NCBI RefSeq assembly: GCF_050908995.1 | Contig: NC_135124.1 | Location: 3,472,001-3,536,000 of the forward strand | From: Andrena cerasifolii | Taxonomy: Eukaryota > Arthropoda > Insecta > Hymenoptera > Andrenidae | Direction of reading: 5' to 3' | Length of the DNA: 64,000 nt | Shown here: piece after piece, positions 9,745-19,653 of the stretch | Layout: every line of letters starts with the position of its first letter | How positions within the stretch are numbered: position 1 is the first letter of the stretch | Notes under the pieces: model-generated | What the model was told of the DNA's origin: nothing | Database searches by the model: none | What the model saw: only the letters and a program-made list of their open reading frames with translations | Made by a program: the position numbers and the translations under genes

Positions 9745-10727
9745 TCTAATGCTTAGTTTACACCTGACGATTGCTCAGCCGAGTGAGTCCACTGAGCCGA
9801 GCACTCGCCCGGTCTGAACGCATATTCTAGTACTCGGCCGAGTAATCCGGCGGGGAAGGTTTTCACTCGGCTGAGTAGCAGACCGATGAGTAGGCCGAGT
9901 CACTCGTCAAGTGTAAACCCAGCTTTATGTTTAGTTTACATCTGACGAGTGCTCGGCCGAGTGAGTCCACTGGGCCGAGTGAGTCCACTGGGCCGAGTGA
10001 GTCCACTGAGCCGAGCACTCGCCCGGTCTGAACGCATATTCTAGTACTCGGCCGAGTAATCCGGCGGGGAAGGTTTTCACTCGGCTGAGTAGCAGACCGA
10101 TGAGTAGGCCGAGTCACTCGTCAAGTGTAAACCCAGCTTTATGTTTAGTTTACATCTGACGAGTGCTCGGCCGAGTGAGTCCACTGGGCCGAGTGAGTCC
10201 ACTGGGCCGAGTGAGTCCACTGGGCCGAGCACTCGCCCAGTTTGAACGCATATTCTAGTACTCAGCCGAGTAATTCGGCGGGGAAGGTTTTCACTCGGCT
10301 GAGTAGCAGACCGATGAGTAGGCCGAGTCACTCGTCAAGTGTAAACCCAGCTTTATGCTTAGTTTACACCTGACGAGTGCTCGGCCGAGTGAGTCCACTG
10401 GGCCGAGTGAGTCCACTGGGCCGAGCACTCGCCCAGTCTGATCGCATATTCTAGTACTCGGCCGAGTAATCCGGCGGGGAAGATTTTCACTCGGCCGAGT
10501 AGCAGACCAATGAGTAGGCCGAGTCACTCGTCAAGTGTAAACCCAGCTTTATGCTTAGTTTTCACCTGACGATTGCTCGGCCGAGTGGGCCCACTGGGCC
10601 GAGCACTCGCCCAGTCTGAACGCATATTCTAGTACTCAGCCGAGTAATCCGGCGGGGAAGATTTTCACTCGGCCGAGTAGCAGACCGATGACTTGGCCGA
10701 GTCACTCGTCAAGTGTAAACCCAGCTT
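9745..10727. repeat. Tandem array of five foldback units
   Basis: Five head-to-tail units start near 9751, 9928, 10141, 10356 and 10551, with lengths of roughly 177 to 215 bp. Each unit begins GCTTAGTTTACACCTGACGA and ends with the near-complement TCGTCAAGTGTAAACCCAGC, so each is itself an inverted-repeat unit. Inside each is an 18-bp sub-repeat GCCGAGTGAGTCCACTGG present 1, 3, 3, 2 and about 1 times. The motif CTCGGCCGAG is a perfect dyad. The three similar minus-strand frames (84, 84 and 78 residues) result from repetition and are not genes. Confidence 0.9.
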
Positions 10728-10737
10728 AAACATACGA

Positions 10738-10906
10738 AAGAGGGAAGATACCGGGTGAACCTATCTCTGTCTTACAACAGGCTATGGATGTATAGTGCAT
10801 GTGAGTGAAGTTACCCGCGCACCACATACATACATAACACAGGTAGTACAGAGTGGGATGGATAATAGGAAGAAGGATAGGTTCACCGCTTATCTTCTAT
10901 TTCCCT
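10738..10906. repeat. Imperfect inverted-repeat element
   Basis: GAGGGAAGATACC and GGTGAACCTATC near the left are mirrored on the right by GATAGGTTCACCG and CTATTTCCCTC. It is probably a MITE. No target duplication was identified. Confidence 0.45.
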
Positions 10907-10974
10907 CGGCCCGCTGCCGCCTCTACTTCTTTCCACTGCTGTCCATTCTCCAGGTATGTTAGAGCTCAATGTTA

Positions 10975-11086
10975 CATAAACGCGGCTCAAACGATTGTGA
11001 TCGCTAGCGTTCAGTAGTGCTCGACTTCACATGGTTGACCTTTTTTTTGTCGGGAACATTAATTCTAACATGGTTTAGGGCATGAT
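10975..11086 (+). repeat. Dispersed repeat family F, fragment
   Basis: GCGGCTCAAACGAT and ACATGGTTGACC to ACATGGTTTAGGGCA match copies at 22844-22995 (plus), 25955-26165 (minus) and 48040-48140 (plus). The family consensus includes GTCGCTAACATTCTACAGTA and CATGAACATGGTTTAGGGCA. The nature of the parent element is unknown. Confidence 0.6.
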
Positions 11087-11087
11087 G

Positions 11088-11271
11088 TAAGGGCATAAGG
11101 TACGCTCTTGCGCAGTCTTCCAGATTAGCCAATAACGTGCCCTACCCAAGATTCTCCGTATTGGATTGTCAACCGATACGATTTATTGCATTAAAATCTG
11201 GCAACGTAACATATGATGTAAGATTTTGATTTTTTTTTTTTTTTTTTTGACCTTATATCCTTTCATCGTGG
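11088..11271. mobile_element. P-like MITE, family G, copy 1
   Basis: The left end CATGATGTAAGGGCATAAGG matches the end of the better preserved copy at 22494-22843. The right end reads CCTTATATCCTTTCATCGTG. The terminal sequence resembles the known P-element terminus (starting CATGATGAAATAAC). No target duplication is legible here. The T run at 11229-11248 is a homopolymer. Confidence 0.5.
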
Positions 11272-11736
11272 TGCATACTATTGCGAGTCTCGTCACGATG
11301 TGTTTTACTATAGAGTGAAGTAGGTGCCAAACAGCGCGAAATCGAGATTCGATGGACAGCGACGTTTGAAAAGTCGTTTTAACTTTTAAAGTAGCGCGCA
11401 AGACAGGAGACCAAGCACGTTCCGTTAATGTATAATGTAAAAGTACCGCAGCTTCGCTCACACAGGCTCGCTTATTTTTTGTGGAGCGACTTTACCAATA
11501 AAAAATACATTTCTTCCAATTATCTTATTAACTGTATTAACAATAACAGTTACGAAGCAAGATCGGGAAATATCAGTGGCCACGCACACATATATCTATT
11601 TCTGCACACTGATATAGATAGATCATCGATCGGGGCATATTGCGATCCGCCGATTTTTCGAGTCTCCTTCTAGGTTCAACTCGTTTTAAATTTTAAAGTA
11701 GCGCGCACGGAAATAAAAAATAAAAATGTTTTTTAA
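11272..11736. other. Spacer with a 26-bp direct repeat
   Basis: CGTTTTAA(C/A)TTTTAAAGTAGCGCGCA occurs at 11375-11400 and 11682-11707, differing at one base. No gene was seen between the copies. Confidence 0.5.
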
Positions 11737-11869
11737 CCCTTTCGTTACGGCAGTCCGCTCCGCTGAAGTGACGCCACTGAACGGGGCACCGCGCCGCAAA
11801 GTGTGCAGGTCGGTAATCTTCGGTGTTCGCAGGTCGTCCCGACTATAGTCGGCACCCGTAACGAAAGGA
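11737..11869. mobile_element. piggyBac-like MITE, 133 bp
   Basis: Ends CCCTTTCGTTACGG and CCGTAACGAAAGGA are flanked by TTAA (11733-11736 and 11870-11873), the signature target of piggyBac transposition. The interior is GC-rich and noncoding. Confidence 0.85.
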
Positions 11870-11873
11870 TTAA

Positions 11874-12171
11874 TTTAGGGATACAATTTTTGTGTTTGCA
11901 CAGATGTTGTTATGCCTCTAATTTTATCACAGGATTTTTTTCTGATTTTGCTTAATTCCTTTAATCGTATGTATGTTCGCGTCCTGACAAGGCATATCAA
12001 AACTTCATTTGGTAAAATAAATTCAAGTCAGACAATGAATCCTTGTTAGGTTAGTATTATAAGCTCCATAATGTAACTGGCGGCCATATTTTAACATGGC
12101 GGAATGTGGGACATGCCTTTTAATAATGATAAACCGTATCTTCAACTTCTGTTTTATTTTCTGTTAGAGCC
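11874..12171. other. Spacer, nothing recognised
   Basis: AT-rich noncoding sequence; no repeat boundaries or coding motifs were found. Confidence 0.3.
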
Positions 12172-12335
12172 CCGGTTTTGTCCTGGTCTTCTCTAAATGC
12201 AGTCCTGCAAGAGGTAGTAGGGGGGCACGTTTAGCGGCCAGTACCCAGCAGGTTGTCGGGTGAGACCCCGCTGAGGGACTTCACACCTAAGTCACTATAT
12301 GTCGGATAGGCACTACACCACTCGCAGCTCATACT
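12172..12335 (+). repeat. Repeat family I, single arm
   Basis: GCCCCGGTTTTGTCCTG, then GTCCTGCAAGAGGTAGTAGG, GCACGTTTAGCGGCC and AGACCCCGCTGAGGGACTTC match copies at 34345-34985 and 35195-35350. The paired copies there show it to be one arm of a palindrome. Confidence 0.75.
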
Positions 12336-12599
12336 ATCTCAATGACGCCTACAAACAATATCGACAGGTCTCTCAATGGTGTTATTTATATGTACCCGCG
12401 GAAGAATTTTACTAACTCCCTCCTGGCCAATGACATTTTCTTTGTAATAACCGAATTTTTAAGTACCAGTTTGTCCGTTGAAAAAGTGTCACTACCCGAT
12501 GAAAAGCACGAGAAGGTGGTGGGCTGTTTCCATCAAAAGGGGATAACGATAAGTCCTGAGGCATGGCGTGAATAAGATCATTTCGACTGATGGAGTTAA

Positions 12600-12851
12600 C
12601 CCTTAACTGGTATCTTGGGGTCGCTCATGACCCCAGGCACGCAAAGTTCGCAGCAAAATTTTTGGTTGTCTAAGCTTGTAAACTGTTTTTCTAATTAATT
12701 TTATAATAATAGTTTAACTTTCTAGGCTTCTATTATTTTACACATTACCTAAGAACAAAATATTCAAAGAGGTTGATTCAGGGTCGACTTTACAAATTTC
12801 TGTGTCCTTTTTTATTTGGGGTCTGCCACGACCCAGTATACCAGTTAAGGG
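12600..12851. mobile_element. piggyBac-like MITE, 252 bp
   Basis: Ends CCCTTAACTGG and CCAGTTAAGGG are flanked by TTAA (12596-12599 and 12852-12855). TGGGGTCG and CGACCCA extend the inverted repeats. AT-rich noncoding interior. Confidence 0.85.
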
Positions 12852-12921
12852 TTAAGGGTTGGAAGTAAGAAAGCGATCAAAACTATTGCACTCTGCTGAA
12901 AACGGTGCCAGCTTCATTAGA

Positions 12922-13138
12922 CGAGCAAGTTTCCCAGAAAAAAATGTCTGACTATGGAAGCTTCTAATGCATCTTCTACAAATATTACTTTCGATTACAT
13001 AAACCAGAATGGGCAGGCAGAACATGCTGCTACCTTGAAAGATCGCTTTGCAGCAGCATTACCCATCACTTGCACTAGAAGCTTCCATGTCTTTGCGCCA
13101 ATATCAGAGAATTTTTTTATGGAAACCCCCCCTACCTA
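12922..13138 (+). pseudogene. Unidentified coding-like remnant
   Basis: The frame opens after a TAG near 12920; an ATG at 12954 gives 61 residues, ending TAG 13136-13138. The stretch GQAEHAATLKDRFAAALPIT and then CTRSFHVFAPISEN has the composition of a real protein, unlike most frames here. I recall blocks of this kind (a run ending LP-x-TRS-x-H-x-F-x-P) from uncharacterised insect transposon-linked proteins, but cannot name a family. It is most likely a fragment of a transposon gene; chance is not excluded. Confidence 0.3.
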
Positions 13139-14075
13139 GTTTCGTGTGGACTACATCATGATTCAGTTTGAATAAAATCCCTGACATCGAGTGCAAAAAA
13201 TGATCGAGTTGACGTGGAATGACGCAATCGAATGAGCCCCACATTCACACATGCATATATGTATGAGCTGAGCCACTCTCAAGTGCAAATCAGCTGTAAC
13301 TAATTGTTCTAAGACGGTGCGAGTAATGTTGTCACACCACGGGCCAAGGGTCGTTGTACATAAACGCCAGTCGCATAAATAATGGAGATACATCGATTAA
13401 AAATTCAATGGAATTGTGTGGAAGCATTCTGTATGATATATCGTAACCTGTATGGAAATTACCGTTTTGCAGACAGAAGAAAAAATCAATCCGGTCGTTG
13501 AACCTCGCACTTTGCACACTCCTATTGCAAGAGAAATTCGTTTCTATCATTTTGTATTTCTTTATTTTGTATTTAGCATATTAGTGTGTGAGAAAGATGA
13601 TTTATTATTATATGTTGTCATAGTACAAAAAACTGACATAATCCATACAGTTTCCATTCAACCTTTTTGTAGTGCATTCAACTCTGAAGCTATAACCTCA
13701 GTTCATTTTCGCTTGAGTGATGTCTTCTCTTCTTAATAGATAATTGCACATGGTTTTGTCATCCATTCGGCACTAATTCACTGTCGTTTAGGTGGCTTTC
13801 AAAAGTATCTTTATGCCATTGACGCGCTCATCATTACTATACAGTATTTAACCCTCCGCGCATCGTGTGAAGAAATGACACACCCCGTACAAGGTGGGGT
13901 ATGATGACATAACCCCGCCAATTAAGCTTCTATATAAATATATATTACATTTTGTTTTACATACTTGTCGTGGTTGTAAGAACACAAGAGGGAAGATTAT
14001 TCATATCACGACTCTTTATTATGAAATTAAAAACTGACATCAATTTTCATTGACAAAAATTAGAAAATTAGAAAT
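13139..14075. other. Spacer, no gene recognised
   Basis: Several frames of 70-95 residues exist on both strands, none with recognisable motifs. No transposon ends were identified. Confidence 0.3.
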
Positions 14076-14079
14076 TTAA

Positions 14080-14480
14080 GGGGGTATTCTACCCAAAAAT
14101 TTGATTTTCTTTTTTTTTTTTATTTTATAATAGTTTAGGAATTCGAAAATATATTCCTTAAATATTAAGGTGAAATTCGAAAAACTCCCAGAGTTGTAGG
14201 GGCAAAACGCGCGGTGCCGACAGTGGGACGCGAAACATAGGATTCGCGGAAAAAATGTCATAACTTCGGTGTTTCTCAATATTTTTGAGTACTTTTTTTT
14301 TATATTATTTGTTAATAGCCAACGGTTATATGGACAGCAACATAAATAAAATTGACGCATCTTTAACAAATGAAATAGTAATAAACCGAAGAAACGAAGA
14401 GTGCACAGCGCACTCGGGTGATTATGTTTTAATAACAGCCAAAGTTGCAAATAGTTGCAGCCAATTTTTTTATGGCTGTT
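14080..14480. repeat. Possible left part of a TTAA-bounded foldback
   Basis: TTAA at 14076-14079 is followed by GGGGGTATTCTACCC, resembling the left ends of the ~700-bp palindromes at 20782, 40535 and 48322. No matching right end was found. Confidence 0.25.
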
Positions 14481-14944
14481 AGTAGATGGTATCTGCTTTC
14501 AATTAGTACTATCCAGAGCCCGGAGGAAGGCGGAGCTTTGTTTATAAACCTAAAAGAGTTAATGAAAACTTGAAACACTGGGTAGCTTCATTTGAAGCCG
14601 TATAGTGGGATTACAGTGAAGAATTTTCGAAAAATATTTATGTCACAAATAAGCTGAGACTATACACATTCGAAATACATGCGGTAAAAAAATAAAAATA
14701 TCTAGAGGAATTCAGAAAAAATTCGACAATCTCGTACGAATATTGACACGTTTCCCGTTAGATTACGAAAGGTTAACTTCGGATCAATTTTTCTTTGCAA
14801 TTAACATGAATTTGACATATCTGTCATATACATTAGATACGTGGTCTATTGGATTTCAGGATTTAGTGATGGATACATAAAAATACAACTATCATTTTAA
14901 GATTTTTTTCCTCTCCAGCCCTACTGTGAACACATATTGAAAAC

Positions 14945-15780
14945 AAAATGTGACTTCCCACTTCTGTTGATGCTTTCCGATGGAAAATTGTCTGCTAAAT
15001 CGCGTGGAGTAGTTAGATTTTCTCCTAGACCCTTAGTTTTGGAAATAAATTGAAATATATCTTCAAAAATGGGTGCATTTCGGATGTCCTTTTCCCTTTG
15101 ATCGATGTTTAAACATATTTAAATGTCCATAATGCAATAATAACTCATATCGTTGTATTCGAGAGGGTTCATAGAATAATAAGCATTACCATTTCGACAC
15201 AAAAGATGTTCAAAGTTGAAAATTTGCAGTTTTTTTTTCAGAATCGAATTTCTCAAAAACTGAGGGCGAAGGCGACAAACGGTTTACGGATTCGTTTTCA
15301 GGGCACGAAAACCTATAAGAAACGGCTATTCAATGTTACTGTAATGTACTGACCCTTTATTATCATTTTTCTCCGATTTTCTCTGTAAATATGATTCACA
15401 CTAATTACCCAAATGCTGCGTGAATGTAAATACTGCGTCATCCCTGCTACCCATCGTTATCATAGCCAATGCGTCACCTATCCAAAATCCTGCAATTCTG
15501 CCCTATCCCGTCATCCCCTCTCTCACATTCAGAAACCTTTAAAACCCATCACAGTCCCTTATCCTACGGCATTACTGTTCCAAAAGCCACCAGTGTCAGT
15601 CACGGAGTCAAGTTAAAACAGTTGAATCTCCAATATTCTTACTTTAAATTGAATAAATATCTTTATAAGTATTATTCGTAAAAACGATAGTTTAAATTAT
15701 CCTTGTGTCCATTACATTACAAGTCCGAAAAATAGTTAAATTTTGTCGAACTGTGTTACCAGTAGATCAGTACCTATGCG
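14945..15780 (+). repeat. Repeat family L, copy 1, split by a solo LTR
   Basis: From CCCACTTCTGTTG through GGTTCATAGAATAAT, GACACAAAAGATGTTCAAAG and TCTCAAAAACTGAGGG, the sequence parallels 36415-36868. The match breaks at 15340 and resumes at 15717 (TTACAAGTCCGAAAA). Confidence 0.75.
15340..15716 (+). mobile_element. Solo LTR, 377 bp
   Basis: It starts TGTAATGTAC and ends GTCCATTACA, giving TG...CA ends with a short inverted repeat. It is flanked by a 4-bp duplication TTAC (15336-15339 and 15717-15720). GAATAAATATC near 15652 could be a poly(A) signal. The uninterrupted version of the host repeat at 36830 confirms the insertion. The size and ends suit a Gypsy- or BEL-type LTR left by recombination; which of the two cannot be decided. 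Confidence 0.75.
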
Positions 15781-15784
15781 CGTC

Positions 15785-16281
15785 CTGTGAAAATATTAAT
15801 TCCAAAAGCAAGAAATAAAGGAGCACAACACAGCTCGATTTTATCGCGACTACCAACATAAGTATCATTCACCTAAAAGTATACTGACATACTTCCTTTG
15901 CCTACATCTATACGTACGATTACTGCAATTTATAGAATGTTGTCGTAATTGCAAAGGAAAAATCTCTCTGGTCATTAAATGAATTTTAACTATGAAAAAA
16001 AAATTAAGAAACACGAGTGAAAAAAATAAAACGTCTTGAAAGGCATTCCAAACCGAGGATCAACGTGTTAGGTACAAGTCCTTGACACTATCCAGGTATT
16101 GACCTCGTTCTATTTTCTCTTTTGCTAGAAGCATGTCACAATGACAAAAATTAATTTTTTAAAAAGTCTCTTAACCTTGAAACATCACATAAGGCTCTTT
16201 TGTTCACCTTACCACAAACTTTCGATTGAAAATTAAACCAACTCGATCAGATAATAAATTTCAATTTTGAAAGCCATTATT
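15785..16281. other. Spacer, nothing recognised
   Basis: AT-rich noncoding sequence with no element ends visible. Confidence 0.3.
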
Positions 16282-16603
16282 ATATAAAATAAAAAGTTCT
16301 GAATCGAAACCCTGAATATTCGACAGATTGCGGCCTCCCTTTGTAAAAGTACTCAACATTTTCAGGAAAGCAACTCCTTCGTTGTTTGTATTGTTGGAGA
16401 TCCGTTTGGTTCTTGTCAAAGAGCACGCTCTCTAGCACTTCACCCTGTCTTTCTTCAATAACCATTAGAAAGCGTGAGGCTGACTTCGACCTTCGTTGCC
16501 CAAACCCAAGGCGAGTCGATGAGGGGCTCGAAGTGCCTTTTCGGTTTTTCCGCAAGGGCTACCTGCTTGTAGGACCCTTGAGGGTAGTTGGATTCATAGC
16601 TTC
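16280..16603 (-). pseudogene. Unidentified basic protein remnant with one in-frame stop
   Basis: Read on the minus strand from an ATG at about 16603, the frame gives MNPTTLKGPTSR, a TAG, then about 95 more residues. These include a Ser/Arg-rich part (RKGTSSPSSTRLGFGQRRSK) and a mixed part (FLMVIEERQGEVLESVLFDK) ending near 16280. A TAG in place of CAG would join the two parts. Base composition is richer in GC than the flanks. I do not recognise the family; a processed or transposon-derived pseudogene is as likely as an exon. An overlapping plus-strand frame is probably the shadow. Confidence 0.3.
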
Positions 16604-16779
16604 AGACAGTACACAGCGTCTTAGCAGTTACAAAGCTAAAATTATATTCTCCGTAAACTCCATGTACTGGAAGAGTTTTTACTTTTAAATAAAGTATCGT
16701 TTTAAGTTTTTTGGAACGAGTGTTTAATCTCCTGGTACACAACAGTGTTGCAAACAAGATCCAGAACTACAAACACTTG

Positions 16780-17410
16780 TGTTTCAGCCAGCACGGGGGC
16801 CCCCGTGGTCGATCGCGGATGAGGTGACAAATGTCCAGCGGGATCATTGTCCGCTTACGCAACGAAGTTTCTCGGATTACGCAAATCAGTGGCCGCGTGC
16901 CTGGCATCACGTTTCAAAGTACATATCGCACGGCTTGTTCATTCCTCGAGGCTCCAGATACGATTCCGGCCGTGGCTGGTTTATCATTATCGACAAGGAC
17001 ACCGCGATAGACGTTCACGTGTGCGGCAGCTACGACGAAGAGAGGATTATTCGAAGAGACAGTTGAGATTTACCAAATCCGATGGCGAACACTTCAATCA
17101 ATGTTTGCGATAACATTTTATCGCTGCATCGATGTCATAAAGCTTTCCTTCTCCTTGTTTGTTTATAAATTCCGGGGACAAAGTTTACGGCGGAAAGTTA
17201 AGAACGCGTGTTTAAAAGGCGTATCAGCGCAGGCTAAACTGTTCCTCACATCGACACGATTATACAGTTATCGAGATGCAACGCCATTGCGTCATCAAAC
17301 GGATCGATTATATGCGTGCGGTCGGGTAGCTTGCCGACTTCTCGTAACCGGTCAGTGTCAAGGCTCCGCGGTTAACAACTTCGATAATCCATCGATCAAC
17401 CCGTGACTCT
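16780..17410. other. GC-richer unique stretch
   Basis: The region from the GGGGGCCCCC dyad at 16795 to the CATCGATC-rich end near 17400 is noticeably GC- and CpG-richer than its surroundings. It holds overlapping open frames of 88-101 residues, none recognisable. It could be an exon, a regulatory region or old transposon sequence. Confidence 0.25.
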
Positions 17411-18106
17411 GCCACTCGACTCATCGACTGCCCCAATTGCAAGGGAAAACACTCGCAAGTTTTTGTTCAGTGCCAAATTTTAGCTGAATCAGAATAATGC
17501 GACGTTTAATAATCGCAATGGGCTAGGTAAGTATAGTGATCCTCTAGGGAGTGATCGGTATAACCGCAGCCATTTTGGAGCAAAACCGGAAATAACATAA
17601 CCTAAATGTTTATTTATTTCTTTCTATCAGTATTTCTGTCTCTTTCTTTTTTCCAGTTTCTTGCACTAGGTAAGTACCGCGGAGGGCGCCGCCTCGCGGT
17701 CACTTTGTTGAAAAGTGGGATGATTTACTCGGTGGGCGGCGCTACTGGGTAAAATTTACTAGAGACACTGTAATAAGAGTCTGGACACGAGCCACTGTCC
17801 GCTAGGTTTGATCGAAATCCCACGAGAGAGAAAGAAGTATACACCATTTCACTCTTAAGAGTCGTAACCATTCTTAACAACTCTTACGTTTATGGCGGTA
17901 TTTTACTTCTGTTTACTTCACGTAAATAGGTATCCCCATAAAAAAAACTTCAAAAAGTAAAAAAATTACGCCAAGTACATTAAATCAAATAAATCACGAA
18001 AGAATAGAAGATAATAATAAATAGCATATAAAACAAGATGTGAAATCAAAATGAGCTGCAAGTACATAAAGGTTCTTTCCAACTGCGTTTAAGATGACGC
18101 AACTAT

Positions 18107-18282
18107 ACTCCCATTTAAGAAGGAACCCGTTTCGCGCATGTAGAATGAGCTCATTGGCTCCGAAAAAGCGTTGGTGGGGGTACAGCCAATAGTAGCTTCT
18201 CCCGGCACCAATGAGCGCCAACCTGCGCAGAACCGGTCTAAAAACTCGTCGGTCGGCAGGTTCCTTCTTAAATGACAGGGAG
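18107..18282. repeat. Hairpin MITE inside the P-like element
   Basis: CATTTAAGAAGGAACC at the left is matched exactly by GGTTCCTTCTTAAATG at the right. The outer bases ACTCC and GGGAGT also partly pair. No clear duplication. Confidence 0.6.
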
Positions 18283-18453
18283 TATACATATACACAGCTA
18301 AAATGTTGTGTTCATACATTCCATTACCCATATCGCGGACATTTTAATAATGAAGATAAAATGTAGCATCTAGACATTTGCCTAGATGTCCGCGGCCTGG
18401 AAGTCAAATACTTGGCGTGGCCAGGCAAGGTATTCTCAGATCATCAATACACA

Positions 18454-18685
18454 TACCTTCCCTCTCGCGGGCTTTCACATAATTTATTAATTTTTAAAAC
18501 TCTGACAATATGAGTACATTTTCATTATATTGCGTTTTAAAATAATTCCAAGATCATTCATCGACACCGATACCTTTCCTCTCACAAGCTTTCAGATAAT
18601 TTGTCAATTTAAAATTCTGACAATATGAGTACATTTTCATTATATTGCGTTTTAAAATAATTCCAAGATCATTCATCGACACCGA
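18454..18685. repeat. 115-bp tandem duplication
   Basis: Two adjacent copies, each running from CCTT(C/T)CCTCTC to CATCGACACCGATA, with differences concentrated in the first third and identity over TGACAATATGAGTACATTTT to the end. It lies directly before the SINE. Confidence 0.85.
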
Positions 18686-18688
18686 TAC

Positions 18689-18913
18689 CGTGAAAACACC
18701 GGTTCTCGTTAGATCACCGAAGTTAAGCATCACGGGGCGGTGTACTGGGGAAAGATGGATGACCACCACCTTTTTCTGCTACTGCTGGGACCCGAAGGAG
18801 AGCGGAGGAGGGGAAAAAATGAGACTATAGTTCGTTGGGGAATATAAGCAAAAATAAGGTCGAAACGCCATCCTGCTTAAAACACAGGAAAACAATAAAA
18901 ACAAACAACAAAC
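18689..18913 (+). mobile_element. 5S-rRNA-derived SINE, copy 1
   Basis: The head reads AAAACACCGGTTCTCGTTAG then ATCACCGAAGTTAAGCATC, matching the internal promoter half of 5S rRNA; GGATGACCACC corresponds to the later 5S region. A unique body follows (CTATAGTTCGTTGGGGAATA) and an A-rich AAACAAACAACAAAC tail. SINEs with 5S heads are the SINE3 class. A second copy is at 22565-22818 on the other strand. Confidence 0.85.
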
Positions 18914-18950
18914 ATATCAAGAAATTCTAATTGCGATTGATTCATACAAA

Positions 18951-19100
18951 ATGATTGGATGTACAGCACCCTTTTGTAATAACACCTCAGAAAAGGGTTA
19001 TATTTTGAAAGTTTTTCCCAAATGTCCCGAACGTCGAGCTTTATGGTTAAAAAATATTCCTTACAAAAAATTGGGCACCAAGGGATAATTCCCGCCTCTG
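18951..19100 (+). pseudogene. THAP zinc-finger exon remnant
   Basis: ATG at 18951 opens MIGCTAPFCNNTSEKGY, then FPKCPERRALWLKNIPYKK. This matches the start of a THAP DNA-binding domain (C-x-A-x-x-C-x-N, FPxxPxxRxxW). The frame then shifts by one base at an A run; the next frame reads WAPRDNSRLCE, the expected THAP continuation. GAG/GTAAAC after CE is a plausible splice donor, as is usual in this fold's genes. A frameshift, and no following exon with the HF motif, mark it as broken. Confidence 0.75.
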
Positions 19101-19653
19101 TGAGGTAAACCTATTTTTATGTGACAATCATGATTAAAATCAGCGGGAATAGGTGAAAAATGGCCGGCCAACCAAAAGTGGCCAAAAAAGGTTATGTTAT
19201 GAATATATATACATTATCTTTTTACTACCCAAATGCACATTTTCAGATTAATAGATAGTAAAATATCGCCATAAACGTAAGAGTTGTTAAGAGTGAAATG
19301 GTGTATATCTCTCTCGCAGGATTTCAATAAAAAATGGCGGACCAATCAAAAACTGGCCTTCTCGTGTCCAGACTCTTATTATAGTGTCTAAAATTTACGA
19401 CAGAGGCGCTAGTTGCAAAAATATGAAGACTGCTTGAGTTTTTGTTACATTTTTTTTAAAGAACTTTAATAAAGATTTTAAGATATTTCATAAATTTTGT
19501 TTGATTCTTAAAACACTGTACTTTAACATAAAAATTTCAAAGTTAAAAAAAAAATTCTGAAACCGTGTTTTTTTTACGTTTCAATTTTGGGTATTTTTGA
19601 CCCAGTAGCGACAATCTGTGTTACAATATGGGGTGCGCCTCCCGCCGGGTTAA

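Larger units (their letters stand above)
17760..19390 (+). mobile_element. P-like element with THAP remnant
   Basis: The element is inserted in MITE family N with a perfect 8-bp duplication AAATTTAC (17752-17759 and 19391-19398). Ends are TAGAGACACTGTAATAAGAG and, complemented, TAGACACTATAATAAGAG. The inverted repeats extend inward through TCTGGACACGAG and TCTTAACAACTCTTACG. P elements make 8-bp duplications and encode a THAP domain, which is present at 18951. The catalytic region is absent. A hairpin (18107-18282), a tandem duplication and a 5S-derived SINE lie inside. Confidence 0.75.
17727..19649. mobile_element. TTAA-bounded MITE, family N, copy 1 (interrupted)
   Basis: The left piece 17727-17759 (CGGTGGGCGGCGCTACTGGG) and the right piece 19391-19649 (ending GCGCCTCCCGCCGGG, then TTAA 19650-19653) are the two parts of one MITE. 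The copy at 30125-31439 shows the joined sequence. The P-like element at 17760-19390 separates them. The left TTAA is degraded. Confidence 0.75.

Noticed and set aside
9863..10527. Three similar minus-strand frames of 84, 84 and 78 residues, resembling a small gene family
   Set aside because: They repeat with the ~214-bp tandem unit and have no coding features beyond that.
9745..10727. CRISPR-like array
   Set aside because: Units are ~200 bp head-to-tail foldbacks without unique spacers, and the sequence is eukaryotic.
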